NCBI GenBank assembly: GCA_019752015.1 | Contig: JAIEMQ010000006.1 | Coordinates: 196,842 to 260,841, forward strand | From: Cyanobacteriota bacterium | Lineage (GTDB): Bacteria; Acidobacteriota; Vicinamibacteria; Vicinamibacterales; UBA2999 | Length of the DNA stretch: 64,000 nt | Reading direction: 5' to 3' | Part shown: piece by piece, positions 44,472 through 51,411 of the stretch | Layout of the letters: every line of letters begins with the position of its first letter | Numbering within the stretch: position 1 is the first letter of the stretch | Translations under genes and position numbers: made by a program | The notes under the pieces: generated by a model | Databases searched by the model: none | What the model was told of the DNA's origin: nothing | Seen by the model: the letters and a program-made list of their open reading frames with translations, nothing else

Positions 44472-45280
44472 TCGAACTGCTCGGCGTGGAGAAAGCCTAC
44501 GGCGAGCGGATCGTGCTTGCCGGCGCTGACCTGGTCGTGAACCAGGGCGAATCTGTGGCGCTCGTCGGCGGCAACGGTTCGGGAAAGACCACGACGCTGC
44601 GGTGCATCGCAGGGCTGGCGCGGCCGGATCGCGGCCGCGTGCGGGTGGATCAGATCGACGTTCTGATGCAGACGCGCGAGGCACTCGACCGACTCAGCTA
44701 CCTGCCGCAGCGTCCCGCTTTTCCCGGGACCCTCAAGGTGCGCGAAGTCATCGGCGTGGCTGCGCAGCTGCGCAAGCAGCCGGCGCGTGCGGTCGATCGC
44801 GAAATCGAGCGGTGCGGCCTCGTCCTGGTGGCAGACCGATTCGTCTCGCAGCTCTCCGGCGGCGAGCGTCAACGGCTCGGCCTTGCGGTCACCTTCGTCG
44901 CGGCTGTACCTGTCTTCATCTTCGACGAGCCGTCGGCAAACCTCGACCCTTCAGCCACTCGCATGCTGATCGATCGCGCGCGCGAACTGCGCCGCGATGG
45001 GCGCGCCGTGCTCTACACGACACACGTGGCCGCCGACATCGACGCGCTCGCCACGCGCGTCGCACTGCTGGGAGGCGGACGCATCGAGGTGCTGAACGAT
45101 CTGGAACTCGGACACGCGCCGCCGTTGGCGGCGCGGACGGCGGGAGAGCGCGCGCTCGAACGCCTCGAGGCGCGACATGACGCGAAGACAACGCTGGACG
45201 ATGATTGCGTGGCTGCTGGTGGTGCCGGGCTGCGGGAGCGCGGCCCTCGAGCCGCAGCCACTGCCGCTGGACCACGTTGA
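44468..45280 (+). CDS. nosF: NosF ABC-transporter ATPase
   Basis: 270 residues as written. Walker A GGNGSGKTT (34-42), signature LSGGERQRLG (about 129), Walker B VFIFDEPSANLDP, H-loop TTHVA. It powers the NosY channel. Typical NosF ends near residue 235; here the frame continues about 35 residues past the nosL start (45177) with a Gly/Arg/Ala tail lacking homology. The ATG of nosL sits in CATGA, where one base more would give the expected overlapping stop, so a one-base indel is likely. The functional part is complete. Confidence 0.88.
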   Translation: MIELLGVEKAYGERIVLAGADLVVNQGESVALVGGNGSGKTTTLRCIAGLARPDRGRVRVDQIDVLMQTREALDRLSYLPQRPAFPGTLKVREVIGVAAQLRKQPARAVDREIERCGLVLVADRFVSQLSGGERQRLGLAVTFVAAVPVFIFDEPSANLDPSATRMLIDRARELRRDGRAVLYTTHVAADIDALATRVALLGGGRIEVLNDLELGHAPPLAARTAGERALERLEARHDAKTTLDDDCVAAGGAGLRERGPRAAATAAGPR

Positions 45281-45611
45281 GTGCGCGAGCTGTCGAATGT
45301 TGATTTCAAGCTCCGCTCATGCAGCGCAGGCGGTGGCGGCGGGCGAAGAACCGCGCTTTTACGACGACCGCGGCTGCCTGGCAAAAGACGCGGCTTCACT
45401 CCCGTCCGGTGCGCGTCTCTTCGTGCAACTCGACGGCGAGGCAGGCTGGATCGAAACGGACAAGGCGTTCTTCGCGTTCTCCGCGACTGCGAGGACGCCG
45501 ATGAGCTACGGTGTGACCGCGTTCCGCACCGAAGCAGCGGCGTCGAGCGCGGATCGCGGCGGCCGCGCCATCAGGTGGGCCGACGTCGTCCGAGAGATAA
45601 GGGGATCATGA
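45177..45611 (+). CDS. nosL: NosL copper-chaperone lipoprotein
   Basis: 144 residues: lipobox VVPGC (about residue 19), the Cu(I)-binding CASCRM motif (about 36-41) and PRFYDDRGCLAKD. NosL delivers copper for NosZ assembly. Located inside the nos run and overlapping nosY by four bases. Confidence 0.88.
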   Translation: MTRRQRWTMIAWLLVVPGCGSAALEPQPLPLDHVECASCRMLISSSAHAAQAVAAGEEPRFYDDRGCLAKDAASLPSGARLFVQLDGEAGWIETDKAFFAFSATARTPMSYGVTAFRTEAAASSADRGGRAIRWADVVREIRGS

Positions 45612-46435
45612 TTCACCGCCTCTTCGTCATCAGCTGTCTCGAATTCGTCAGCGTCGCGCGGCTGCGATGGATCCGGCTCTTTGCGGTGGCATTTGCGCTG
45701 CTGACCCTCGCGGCGGCATGGTCCGCGGGATCGGCACGCGAGCTGGCGGGGGCTGACAGCTTCGCGCGAACCACCGTTGCGCTCATGCCGCTCGTGCTGC
45801 TGCTGGTGCCACTCGTTGCCATCCTAGTCGGCGTCACTGGTCAGACCACTGAGGCCGGATCCGATGCGTTCCTCTATTCGCAGCCGGTGACGCGCTTCGA
45901 GGTGACCCTGGGGCGCTGGTGCGGCCAATCTGCCGCGCTTGGCGCGGCGCTGGCCGCCGGCCTCGGCGCTGGCGGGACCATGGTCGCACTGAGCGCCGGC
46001 GCCGCTGATGTCGCCCGGTTCGTCGTCTTCGCGGTTGCGACTTTCGTGCTCGCGCTGGTATTCCTCGCGATCGCCGCACTGCTCGGAGCCTGGTTCGAGC
46101 GCCGCATCGCGGCGCTTGCGGCCAGCGCGTTCGCCTGGTTCTTCTTCGTGCTGTTCTTCGATGGGATCGCACTCGCATCGGCGGTGTGGCTATCCGGACG
46201 GGCCGGCGCGCGTTTGCTGATGCTCTCGGTCTTCCTGAATCCTGCCGATCTGGTGCGCGTGCTGACGCTGTCATTCGCAGGGACGCCGCACCTGCTCGGC
46301 GCGGCTGGGGAGTCGTGGCAGCGGTTCCTTGGCGGGCCGGGCTGGGCGGCGCTGATCGCGTGCGGGGCATTGGCCCTCTGGATCGCCGCACCGCTGACGG
46401 CGGCCCGGCTCGCGATCTCGCGTCGCGATCTCTAA
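45608..46435 (+). CDS. nosY: NosY ABC-type permease
   Basis: 275 residues with six transmembrane helices and the family pieces GVTGQTTEAGSDAFLYSQPV, RFEVTLGRWCGQ and FLNPADLVRVLTL. With NosF and NosD it forms the membrane complex for CuZ assembly. Its ATG overlaps nosL, and its 3' end overlaps that of the leftward Crp/Fnr gene by four bases. Confidence 0.92.
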   Translation: MIHRLFVISCLEFVSVARLRWIRLFAVAFALLTLAAAWSAGSARELAGADSFARTTVALMPLVLLLVPLVAILVGVTGQTTEAGSDAFLYSQPVTRFEVTLGRWCGQSAALGAALAAGLGAGGTMVALSAGAADVARFVVFAVATFVLALVFLAIAALLGAWFERRIAALAASAFAWFFFVLFFDGIALASAVWLSGRAGARLLMLSVFLNPADLVRVLTLSFAGTPHLLGAAGESWQRFLGGPGWAALIACGALALWIAAPLTAARLAISRRDL

Positions 46436-47127
46436 CCTGCCGACGCTGCGTCCAACGCGTTGCGATCCATGACGACGAATCCGTCTTTGTTGGTATGCAC
46501 GAGATCTTCCTTTTGCCAACGGCTCATGATCCGAATGGCCGTTTCGATCGTCGTTCCCGTTAGATCGGCCAGCTCCTGGCGCGATAGCGGCATCGGGACA
46601 AAAATGCCGCCCCGCTCCTTGCGGCCGATCTGATCGCACAGCTTCAGGAAGAGCCGCGCAAAGCGCACTTCTACACGCGCACCTGACAGATCGGCGAGGC
46701 GCCTAGTCAGCTCGGCGAGCCGCAGCGTGAGCCCCGACAGCAACCCGCGTACGAACTGCGGATCCTCTTCGAGCAATTGGAAGAACGGCCCTTTGTCGAT
46801 GCGTAGCACCCGAGACGGTTCGAGCGTCTGGGCGGACGCCATGAACGGCACACCTTCATACACCGCTACCGCGCCGAGTGGATCGCCGGCGCCGAAAATC
46901 TCGAGGATGATCTCCTTCCCCGCGGGCGTCGACTTGAAGACCTTGACACGGCCTTCGACGATGGCCATGAACGCGTCCGACGGATCGCCCTCGGCGAAGA
47001 TCAGCTCGTGGTCCCCGTAGGATTTCAGCCGGGCCACCTCCGCAACTCGGGCGCGCAGCGCCGGCGTCAGCCGGCGGAAGAGCGGCAGTCTCCGCAGTAG
47101 ATCGTCGTCTGGAAGCGACACGGGCAA
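46432..47127 (-). CDS. Crp/Fnr-family transcription regulator
   Basis: 231 residues: cyclic-nucleotide-type sensor fold (LIFAEGDPSDAFMAIVEGRV, GAGDPLGAVAVYEG), dimer helix, and HTH (SRQELADLTGTTIETAIRIM) whose recognition helix keeps the Glu and Arg of the Fnr type (IETAIR vs VETISR). The N-terminal cysteines of O2-sensing Fnr are absent, so it is more like DNR/NnrR NO sensors. Third gene of a leftward operon with the RIC-like protein and the secreted protein, whose promoter has the ATGAC-N4-GTCAT site; it is the obvious candidate to bind all four sites. Confidence 0.9.
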   Translation of the reverse strand: MPVSLPDDDLLRRLPLFRRLTPALRARVAEVARLKSYGDHELIFAEGDPSDAFMAIVEGRVKVFKSTPAGKEIILEIFGAGDPLGAVAVYEGVPFMASAQTLEPSRVLRIDKGPFFQLLEEDPQFVRGLLSGLTLRLAELTRRLADLSGARVEVRFARLFLKLCDQIGRKERGGIFVPMPLSRQELADLTGTTIETAIRIMSRWQKEDLVHTNKDGFVVMDRNALDAASAG

Positions 47128-47130
47128 AGT

Positions 47131-47688
47131 CTAGAGCACCTGGCGTTCGAGCTCCAACGCGCGCGGGAACAGAACTTCGTTCTCAATACGGTGATGCTCG
47201 CGAAGATGCCGATCAAACTCGGCCAGTTCGGTCATGCACCGGCGGAAAGGCACCGACAGCGAATCGGGCGCGGTGATCGCCAGCGCCAGCTCGTGCAGGC
47301 GCCCGAGCGTCTGCTCAATCCGGACGTGCTCGGCTTCGAGCACGCGAATCGGATGAAGGACTGTGGCAAACGTCGTCGGCGGCCGCAGGAAAGGCGGCGT
47401 GTCCGCGCCAGGCAGGGCGGACAAGGCGGGAAAAACGAGATGTTCTTCCTTGGCGAGATGGCTGTGAATCTGTTCGGCAAGCTCGGCGAACACCTCGCAC
47501 ATCTCCCGCGCTGCCGGTGATGCGGCTTCCCGGGCGAATGCTGTCAGCCAGGCGCGAATCTGCGGCAGCGAACGATGGAGCGCGGCATGGTACCGGTCGA
47601 CGATGTCAGTGCACATCACGTCGAGGGGACGTCGGCCTTCGTCGGTGCGGTCCATGCCAACGCTCGCATTCTTGACGCGTATAGACAT
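47131..47688 (-). CDS. Hemerythrin-like RIC/YtfE-type di-iron protein
   Basis: 185 residues of four-helix type with His/Glu ligands in HSHLAKEEHLVFP, EAEHVRIEQTL and HLREHHRIENEVLFP. Such proteins (RIC, YtfE, DnrN) repair iron centres damaged by nitric oxide or bind NO. Placement directly before a Crp/Fnr gene with NO-type features and beside nosZ fits nitrosative-stress defence. Stop TAG of the upstream gene touches its ATG 47688. Confidence 0.85.
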   Translation of the reverse strand: MSIRVKNASVGMDRTDEGRRPLDVMCTDIVDRYHAALHRSLPQIRAWLTAFAREAASPAAREMCEVFAELAEQIHSHLAKEEHLVFPALSALPGADTPPFLRPPTTFATVLHPIRVLEAEHVRIEQTLGRLHELALAITAPDSLSVPFRRCMTELAEFDRHLREHHRIENEVLFPRALELERQVL

Positions 47689-48075
47689 CTACCGTGCCGT
47701 CTTGGTGACGAGGTGCGCCTCCTCGTCGCCGGCGAACTGGTATTCAGTGAGTACCGGCGGCCCGTCGGGCCGCGTGGTCGTCGCCGTGGTGAAACGCGCG
47801 GGCGCCTTGACCCAGCGCGGCTTGCAATGGAACGCCACAAGTTCCTCGCCAGGGCCCTTGCCCGGCTCGAATCGGTGGACGCTCGTGCAGGGCTCGCCGC
47901 GCGCCATCCGGCCATCGTCGTGGACGAAGACCACCGGACCCGAGACGAAGGCACCGGCAATCATCGTGGTGTCTTTCAAGTTGACGGCTGCCCATTTCAC
48001 GCTGGGTGCCGCATTAGTGGTGGCGACCAGCAGGGCGATGAGAAACAGCGATCCAAGCAAGATTCGCGACCGCAT
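47689..48075 (-). CDS. Secreted protein with RMARGEPCT motif, first gene of regulator operon
   Basis: 128 residues: signal peptide (LLGSLFLIALLVATTNA), then GPVVFVHDDGRMARGEPCTS, VAFHCKPRWVK and LTEYQFAGDEEAHLV. The block matches that in 37210-37704 (DNDRMARGEPCTHIY, AFHC, LTEFQFAG), so this is a second member of the same unknown family within 11 kb. Both lie next to sites of the palindrome. Function unknown; the paired Cys are the likeliest working residues. Confidence 0.7.
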   Translation of the reverse strand: MRSRILLGSLFLIALLVATTNAAPSVKWAAVNLKDTTMIAGAFVSGPVVFVHDDGRMARGEPCTSVHRFEPGKGPGEELVAFHCKPRWVKAPARFTTATTTRPDGPPVLTEYQFAGDEEAHLVTKTAR

Positions 48076-48125
48076 AGGCTAAGCCTCCTTCACGTTGACG
48101 CTACCGCGACCGCCTCCGGATGAAC

Positions 48126-48139
48126 ATGACGGCCGTCAT
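48126..48139. promoter_or_regulatory. Perfect ATGACGGCCGTCAT palindrome upstream of the Crp/Fnr operon
   Basis: A full 14-base palindrome centred 57 bases upstream of ATG 48075. It implies autoregulation of the Crp/Fnr gene, and could also serve the divergent 48164 gene. Confidence 0.7.
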
Positions 48140-48163
48140 ACGCCGTCTGTCTGGCGATGCGCG

Positions 48164-48331
48164 ATGATCGCTGGGATGAGTCGTAGCGCGCCAATGCGCT
48201 GGAATGCGCCAGATACCGTCGACGGAGTGGTCCTTCGAAAGATCTCGCCTCGCGAGATCGCGGATTTTGTCCTGGACGAACTGGAGCAAGGCGCACATAT
48301 GAGCCATGCCGTCTTCATCGGACATGAGTGA
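48164..48331 (+). CDS. Small protein of unknown function
   Basis: 55 residues (MIAGMSRSAPMRWNAPDTVD, then REIADFVLDELEQGAHMSHA), acidic and without a membrane segment. ATG 48164 or 48176. It is divergent from the regulator operon, with the 48126 palindrome 25 bases before it. I recognise no family; coding status is uncertain. Confidence 0.4.
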   Translation: MIAGMSRSAPMRWNAPDTVDGVVLRKISPREIADFVLDELEQGAHMSHAVFIGHE

Positions 48332-48370
48332 TGGGGCGCCCAGGACAGTCACGCGCAATGAGGTACGCCG

Positions 48371-49666
48371 TCACAACACCAGCGCGCCAGCGCCGGCCGC
48401 GGCCATCGCGAGCAACGCGCCGCCGGCCCGCCATTTGAAACCCGCAGACCCGATCACGACTGCAATACCCGCCTTCATGAGGGAGTTGGCGACGATGCCG
48501 ATCGTGATCGCGCGAGCGGCGGCGTCGATCGCCGTTCCAGTGGCCACGCTTCGCGTCATCGATAACGTGAGCGCGTCCATATCCGTCAGCCCGAGCACGA
48601 ACCCGCTCAGCATTAAGCCGCGGTCGCCCACCTCGCGGCGCGCGTAGAACACTACGAACAATGCGATTTGAAACAACCCGGCCATTTCGATGGCACCGCG
48701 GAACTGCAGCGGGTTCTTCAAGCTCTGTGGGGGCGTGTGCGTATCGCGAAGCGATCGCCAGGCAAGCAGCATCGCGACGACGGCAGCACTAAACGGCGCC
48801 GCCAGGTATCGCGCGAGAGCTGGAAGCACCGACGCATCAATGGCGGCAACGGCGATCGCGATGCGCACGAACATCACCGTGCTTGCCCCCACTGCGCCGG
48901 CGGCGAGTGCGGTAACCTGCGGCTTATGCGATTTGCTCAACCGCGCAAAGGTCAGCGTCACACTCGTAGACGACACCAGTCCGCCGAGCAGCCCGGTGAG
49001 CGGGTATCCCGCCGCGCCCGCGGCGCGTTGCGCGATGAAGCCGACAAAGCTCAGGCCGGAAAACAACAGCACGAGCATCCATAACTCGCGCGGCCGGATG
49101 CCAGGTCCGGGTCCGATCGGCCCCTCGGGCAGCAGGGGTAGAACGACCACCGACATGACGGCGAACCGCGCCGCGGCCAACATCGTCGGTTCGTCGAGGC
49201 GGGCGACGAACTTGTGCAACCGCGGCTTCTCCGCCAGAAGCAACACGGTCATGGTGGTGAGCGCGGCCGCCAGCCGCAGCTCGCCGATCCCAGCCAGGAC
49301 GCCCGCACCCAACACCACGAGCGCGGCCACTTCGGTCGTGGCGTCGATGTCTTGCCGGCTGGCACGAACGTAAGCGGCAACCGTGAGCGCCAGCGCCCCG
49401 GCGATTAGCAATGCCGCCGGAATCATTAGCTCAAGTTCGATCAGGAGACCGGCGATGCCGCTCAGTGTGCCGAGAAGCGTAAACGTGCGAACGCCGCCGA
49501 AACGCGCCTCCGGTCCAGTGGCATGTCCCGATCGTTGTCGCTCGACGCCCACGGCGGCGCCGCCCAGAATGGCCACCGCCAGTCCGGCCAGATTGCCTAG
49601 TGATCGCGATTCTGGTTGCCGCAGGAATGATCGACTCCGGCAACCGACCGCGTGATGCCTGGGCAA
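48371..49666 (-). CDS. MgtC/SapB plus DUF4010 membrane protein, N-terminus at a junction
   Basis: About 409 meaningful residues (431 in the literal frame): MgtC-like helices first (GLAVAILGGAAVGVERQR, RTFTLLGTLSGIAGLLIELE), then the DUF4010 half (RPRELWMLVLLFSGLSFVGF, YPLTGLLGGLVSSTSVTLTF, MLSGFVLGLTDMDALTLSM), 11 or 12 helices in all. The first 22 residues of the literal frame (MPRHHAVG...) do not belong and lie over a gene remnant on the other strand; family homology begins at SLGNLAG near 49600. So its true start and promoter were removed at a DNA junction. The substrate is unknown; DUF4010 proteins are suspected ion transporters. Confidence 0.8.
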   Translation of the reverse strand: MPRHHAVGCRSRSFLRQPESRSLGNLAGLAVAILGGAAVGVERQRSGHATGPEARFGGVRTFTLLGTLSGIAGLLIELELMIPAALLIAGALALTVAAYVRASRQDIDATTEVAALVVLGAGVLAGIGELRLAAALTTMTVLLLAEKPRLHKFVARLDEPTMLAAARFAVMSVVVLPLLPEGPIGPGPGIRPRELWMLVLLFSGLSFVGFIAQRAAGAAGYPLTGLLGGLVSSTSVTLTFARLSKSHKPQVTALAAGAVGASTVMFVRIAIAVAAIDASVLPALARYLAAPFSAAVVAMLLAWRSLRDTHTPPQSLKNPLQFRGAIEMAGLFQIALFVVFYARREVGDRGLMLSGFVLGLTDMDALTLSMTRSVATGTAIDAAARAITIGIVANSLMKAGIAVVIGSAGFKWRAGGALLAMAAAGAGALVL

Positions 49667-50278
49667 CGGTCGGAGTCGATTATGACGACGTCGTTGGTGG
49701 TCTCATCGCTGTCGGCACTATGCCTATGGGATGGAGCGTGCCTCATGGGGCGACGGTCACGCTGCCTCCGCGAGTGTTGAATTCGTGCGAATGGCCTCGG
49801 CCAGAGATGCCAGATGCCTGGGTGTTTGTGACCGAGAACCCGTCAGTTACCGCTGCTGCATCCGATTTAGCCATCAACGTCCCGGCAGTCCGTCTCCTCT
49901 GCACCAGCGGTACTCCCGCCGCAAAGTGAGGTTGCTGCAATCGCTCGCCTCGCGCTTACGGGATGGCGCATCGCAGTCCGAGCAGACTTTGACTCCGCTG
50001 GGCTGGAGCATGTGGCTACCATCTTGAGGGCGGTACCGGACGCCGCGCCGTGGCGGATGGGTGTAACGGACTACGTCGATAGTCTTCAGAGGGCAATGCA
50101 GGAAGAAATCCGGCTCGAGAGAGTCCCAAACGCTGCTTGGAATCCGGAGCTGTCAACCGTGATGCGCGAGAATGGGCTCGCGGCGTATGAAGAGGTTCTT
50201 CTGCCGCTCCTGCTTGAAGACATCGCAGCAGGACGCCCAGTCACCACGATTCGAACAGGGTCGGCGGCGTTGAGATAA
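49597..50278 (+). pseudogene. TIGR02679/DUF2399-like (Wadjet JetD-type) remnant
   Basis: From 49597 the plus strand reads RPRDAWATVGVDYDDVVGGL, VPHGATVTLPPRVL and VFVTENPSVTAAAS, stops at 49929, and one base over continues WRIAVRADFDSAGLEHVATI, APWRMGVTDYVDSL to TAA 50276-50278. The ENPSV and DFDxAG blocks are the Toprim-like DUF2399 core of TIGR02679 proteins, which sit in four-gene Wadjet-type plasmid-defence clusters. The N-terminal half or more is missing and there is a frameshift near 49925; no partner genes are present. Confidence 0.6.
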
Positions 50279-50479
50279 TGCGCCCGTGTGAAATTCGTTC
50301 GCCGCCTAAGGTGAAGTCACGACAGACCGCTTCTCGGGGCATGTTCAAGAATTGTACTGAGCCTCTGACTCAGTCCGAAAGAGGCCCGATCGAATCCTCT
50401 GCTCAATTTGTTAAGACTCAGGCCGCAGACTGGCTGAGTCAGTTGCGGAAATCGTCCAGTGCGGTGAGTTGGTCGACAC

Positions 50480-50662
50480 CGTCTCCAAAATGTCTCCAGG
50501 ACGCGGGTAGAATCGCGCGGATTCGGGTGGACGGCAGTGAACGAAACGGAGCGACGTAACCGCCTGTGACTCAAGCGCTTAAACCAGAAGTCGCGCGCCA
50601 TCACCAAGTTAGAAAAACAGACGGCTCCGGGTTCGAGTCCCGTCCACCCCGCCACTCATTCG
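50480..50662. repeat. Direct repeat, left copy, with tRNA-like 3' end
   Basis: About 183 bases closely matching 58931-59115. Shared blocks include CGTCTCCA.AATGTCTCCA, GGTGGACGGCAGTGAACGAA, CGCCTGTGACTCAAGCGCTT, AGAAGTCGCGCGCCATCA and GTTCGAGTCCCGTCCACCCC followed by GCCA. The last reads like a tRNA T-arm plus acceptor end with CCA (50630-50654). It brackets the PadR-ADOP/IetAS island with the right copy and is probably an attachment site or tRNA-derived repeat. Confidence 0.7.
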
Positions 50663-50705
50663 GTTTTCAACCTCATTCGTGTCGGGGTGGCCGGTCTCGG
50701 TCAGA

Positions 50706-50730
50706 TCGCGAACGCCTTCGGCGTTCGCGA
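50706..50730. other. Perfect 11-bp hairpin
   Basis: TCGCGAACGCC / GGCGTTCGCGA with a 3-base loop, followed at 50739-50758 by another copy of GAGTCCCGTCCACCCCGCCA. There is no T-run, so it is not a standard terminator; it may be a REP-like element within the repeat cluster. The rest of 50663-51020 holds no gene. Confidence 0.5.
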
Positions 50731-51020
50731 ATCAGTGCGAGTCCCGTCCACCCCGCCATAACTCACGCTAGATCAAGGACTTGCGGATCTAGCGACTTTC
50801 CGTCTCCAAATTATCTCCACAAAATGCGGTGACTCGCGGTTCACCCGTCGCGGATCCGTGGGCAAATTACGAATTGAGAGCTGCGTCATCGCAGGAATTA
50901 ATCGCCCATCCCGTCAACCTCCCTTGGGCTCATTGATGGGGACACTCTGAGGATTCGCTGTAAGAGGAAGAGATCGAGCCATGGGCGGACATTGAAGCCG
51001 AGCTGCTTGAATCGCTCATC

Positions 51021-51051
51021 TTGACAACCTAAAGGTCGGAACTGGTATCAT
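51021..51051 (+). promoter_or_regulatory. Promoter of padR-ADOP operon
   Basis: A consensus TTGACA at 51021-51026 and TATCAT at 51046-51051 (spacing 19, slightly long) lie 34 bases before GTG 51085, with AAGGAG between. PadR repressors usually control their own operon, so the site is likely to be here. Confidence 0.5.
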
Positions 51052-51084
51052 CGCTCTCGTCTTGTTACCCTAAAGGAGAGCCGC

Positions 51085-51411
51085 GTGGATCGACTGGACA
51101 TCCCTCAAGGCACACTGGATCTCATGATCCTGACGATCCTGACGCGAGAGCCCATGCACGGTTATGGGATCTCGCAGCGACTCGCGGCGCTCAGCCACGA
51201 CAGTTTCCAGGTCAATCCGGGATCGCTCTTCCCGTCGCTCTATCGCCTGGAGCAGGACGGCAAGCTCAAGGCCGAGTGGCGCGCGAGCGAGAACAATCGC
51301 AACGCCAAGTACTACAACCTGACGGCGGCGGGTCGAAAGCAGCTCGAGAAACATCGACAGCGCTGGGATCGCATCGCCTTCGCGATCACGAGCGTTCTTG
51401 AGGGCGCGTGA
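51085..51411 (+). CDS. PadR-family transcription regulator
   Basis: 108 residues: winged helix with GTLDLMILTILTREPMHGYG, PGSLFPSLYRLEQDGKLKAE and a C-terminal coiled segment KQLEKHRQRWDRIAFA. GTG start with AAGGAGA. The stop overlaps the ADOP permease by four bases, the usual PadR-ADOP pairing of acidobacteria, where PadR represses the permease. Confidence 0.9.
   Translation: MDRLDIPQGTLDLMILTILTREPMHGYGISQRLAALSHDSFQVNPGSLFPSLYRLEQDGKLKAEWRASENNRNAKYYNLTAAGRKQLEKHRQRWDRIAFAITSVLEGA

Noticed and set aside
50524-50654. Normal tRNA gene at the repeat
   Set aside because: Acceptor and T-loop resemble a tRNA but the span is about 131 bases and no D arm or anticodon arm can be drawn.
50317-50655. 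Minus-strand frame starting MAGWTGLEP over the left repeat
   Set aside because: This is the kind of false protein produced by reading through a tRNA-like 3' end (CCACCCCGCCA region); not a gene.
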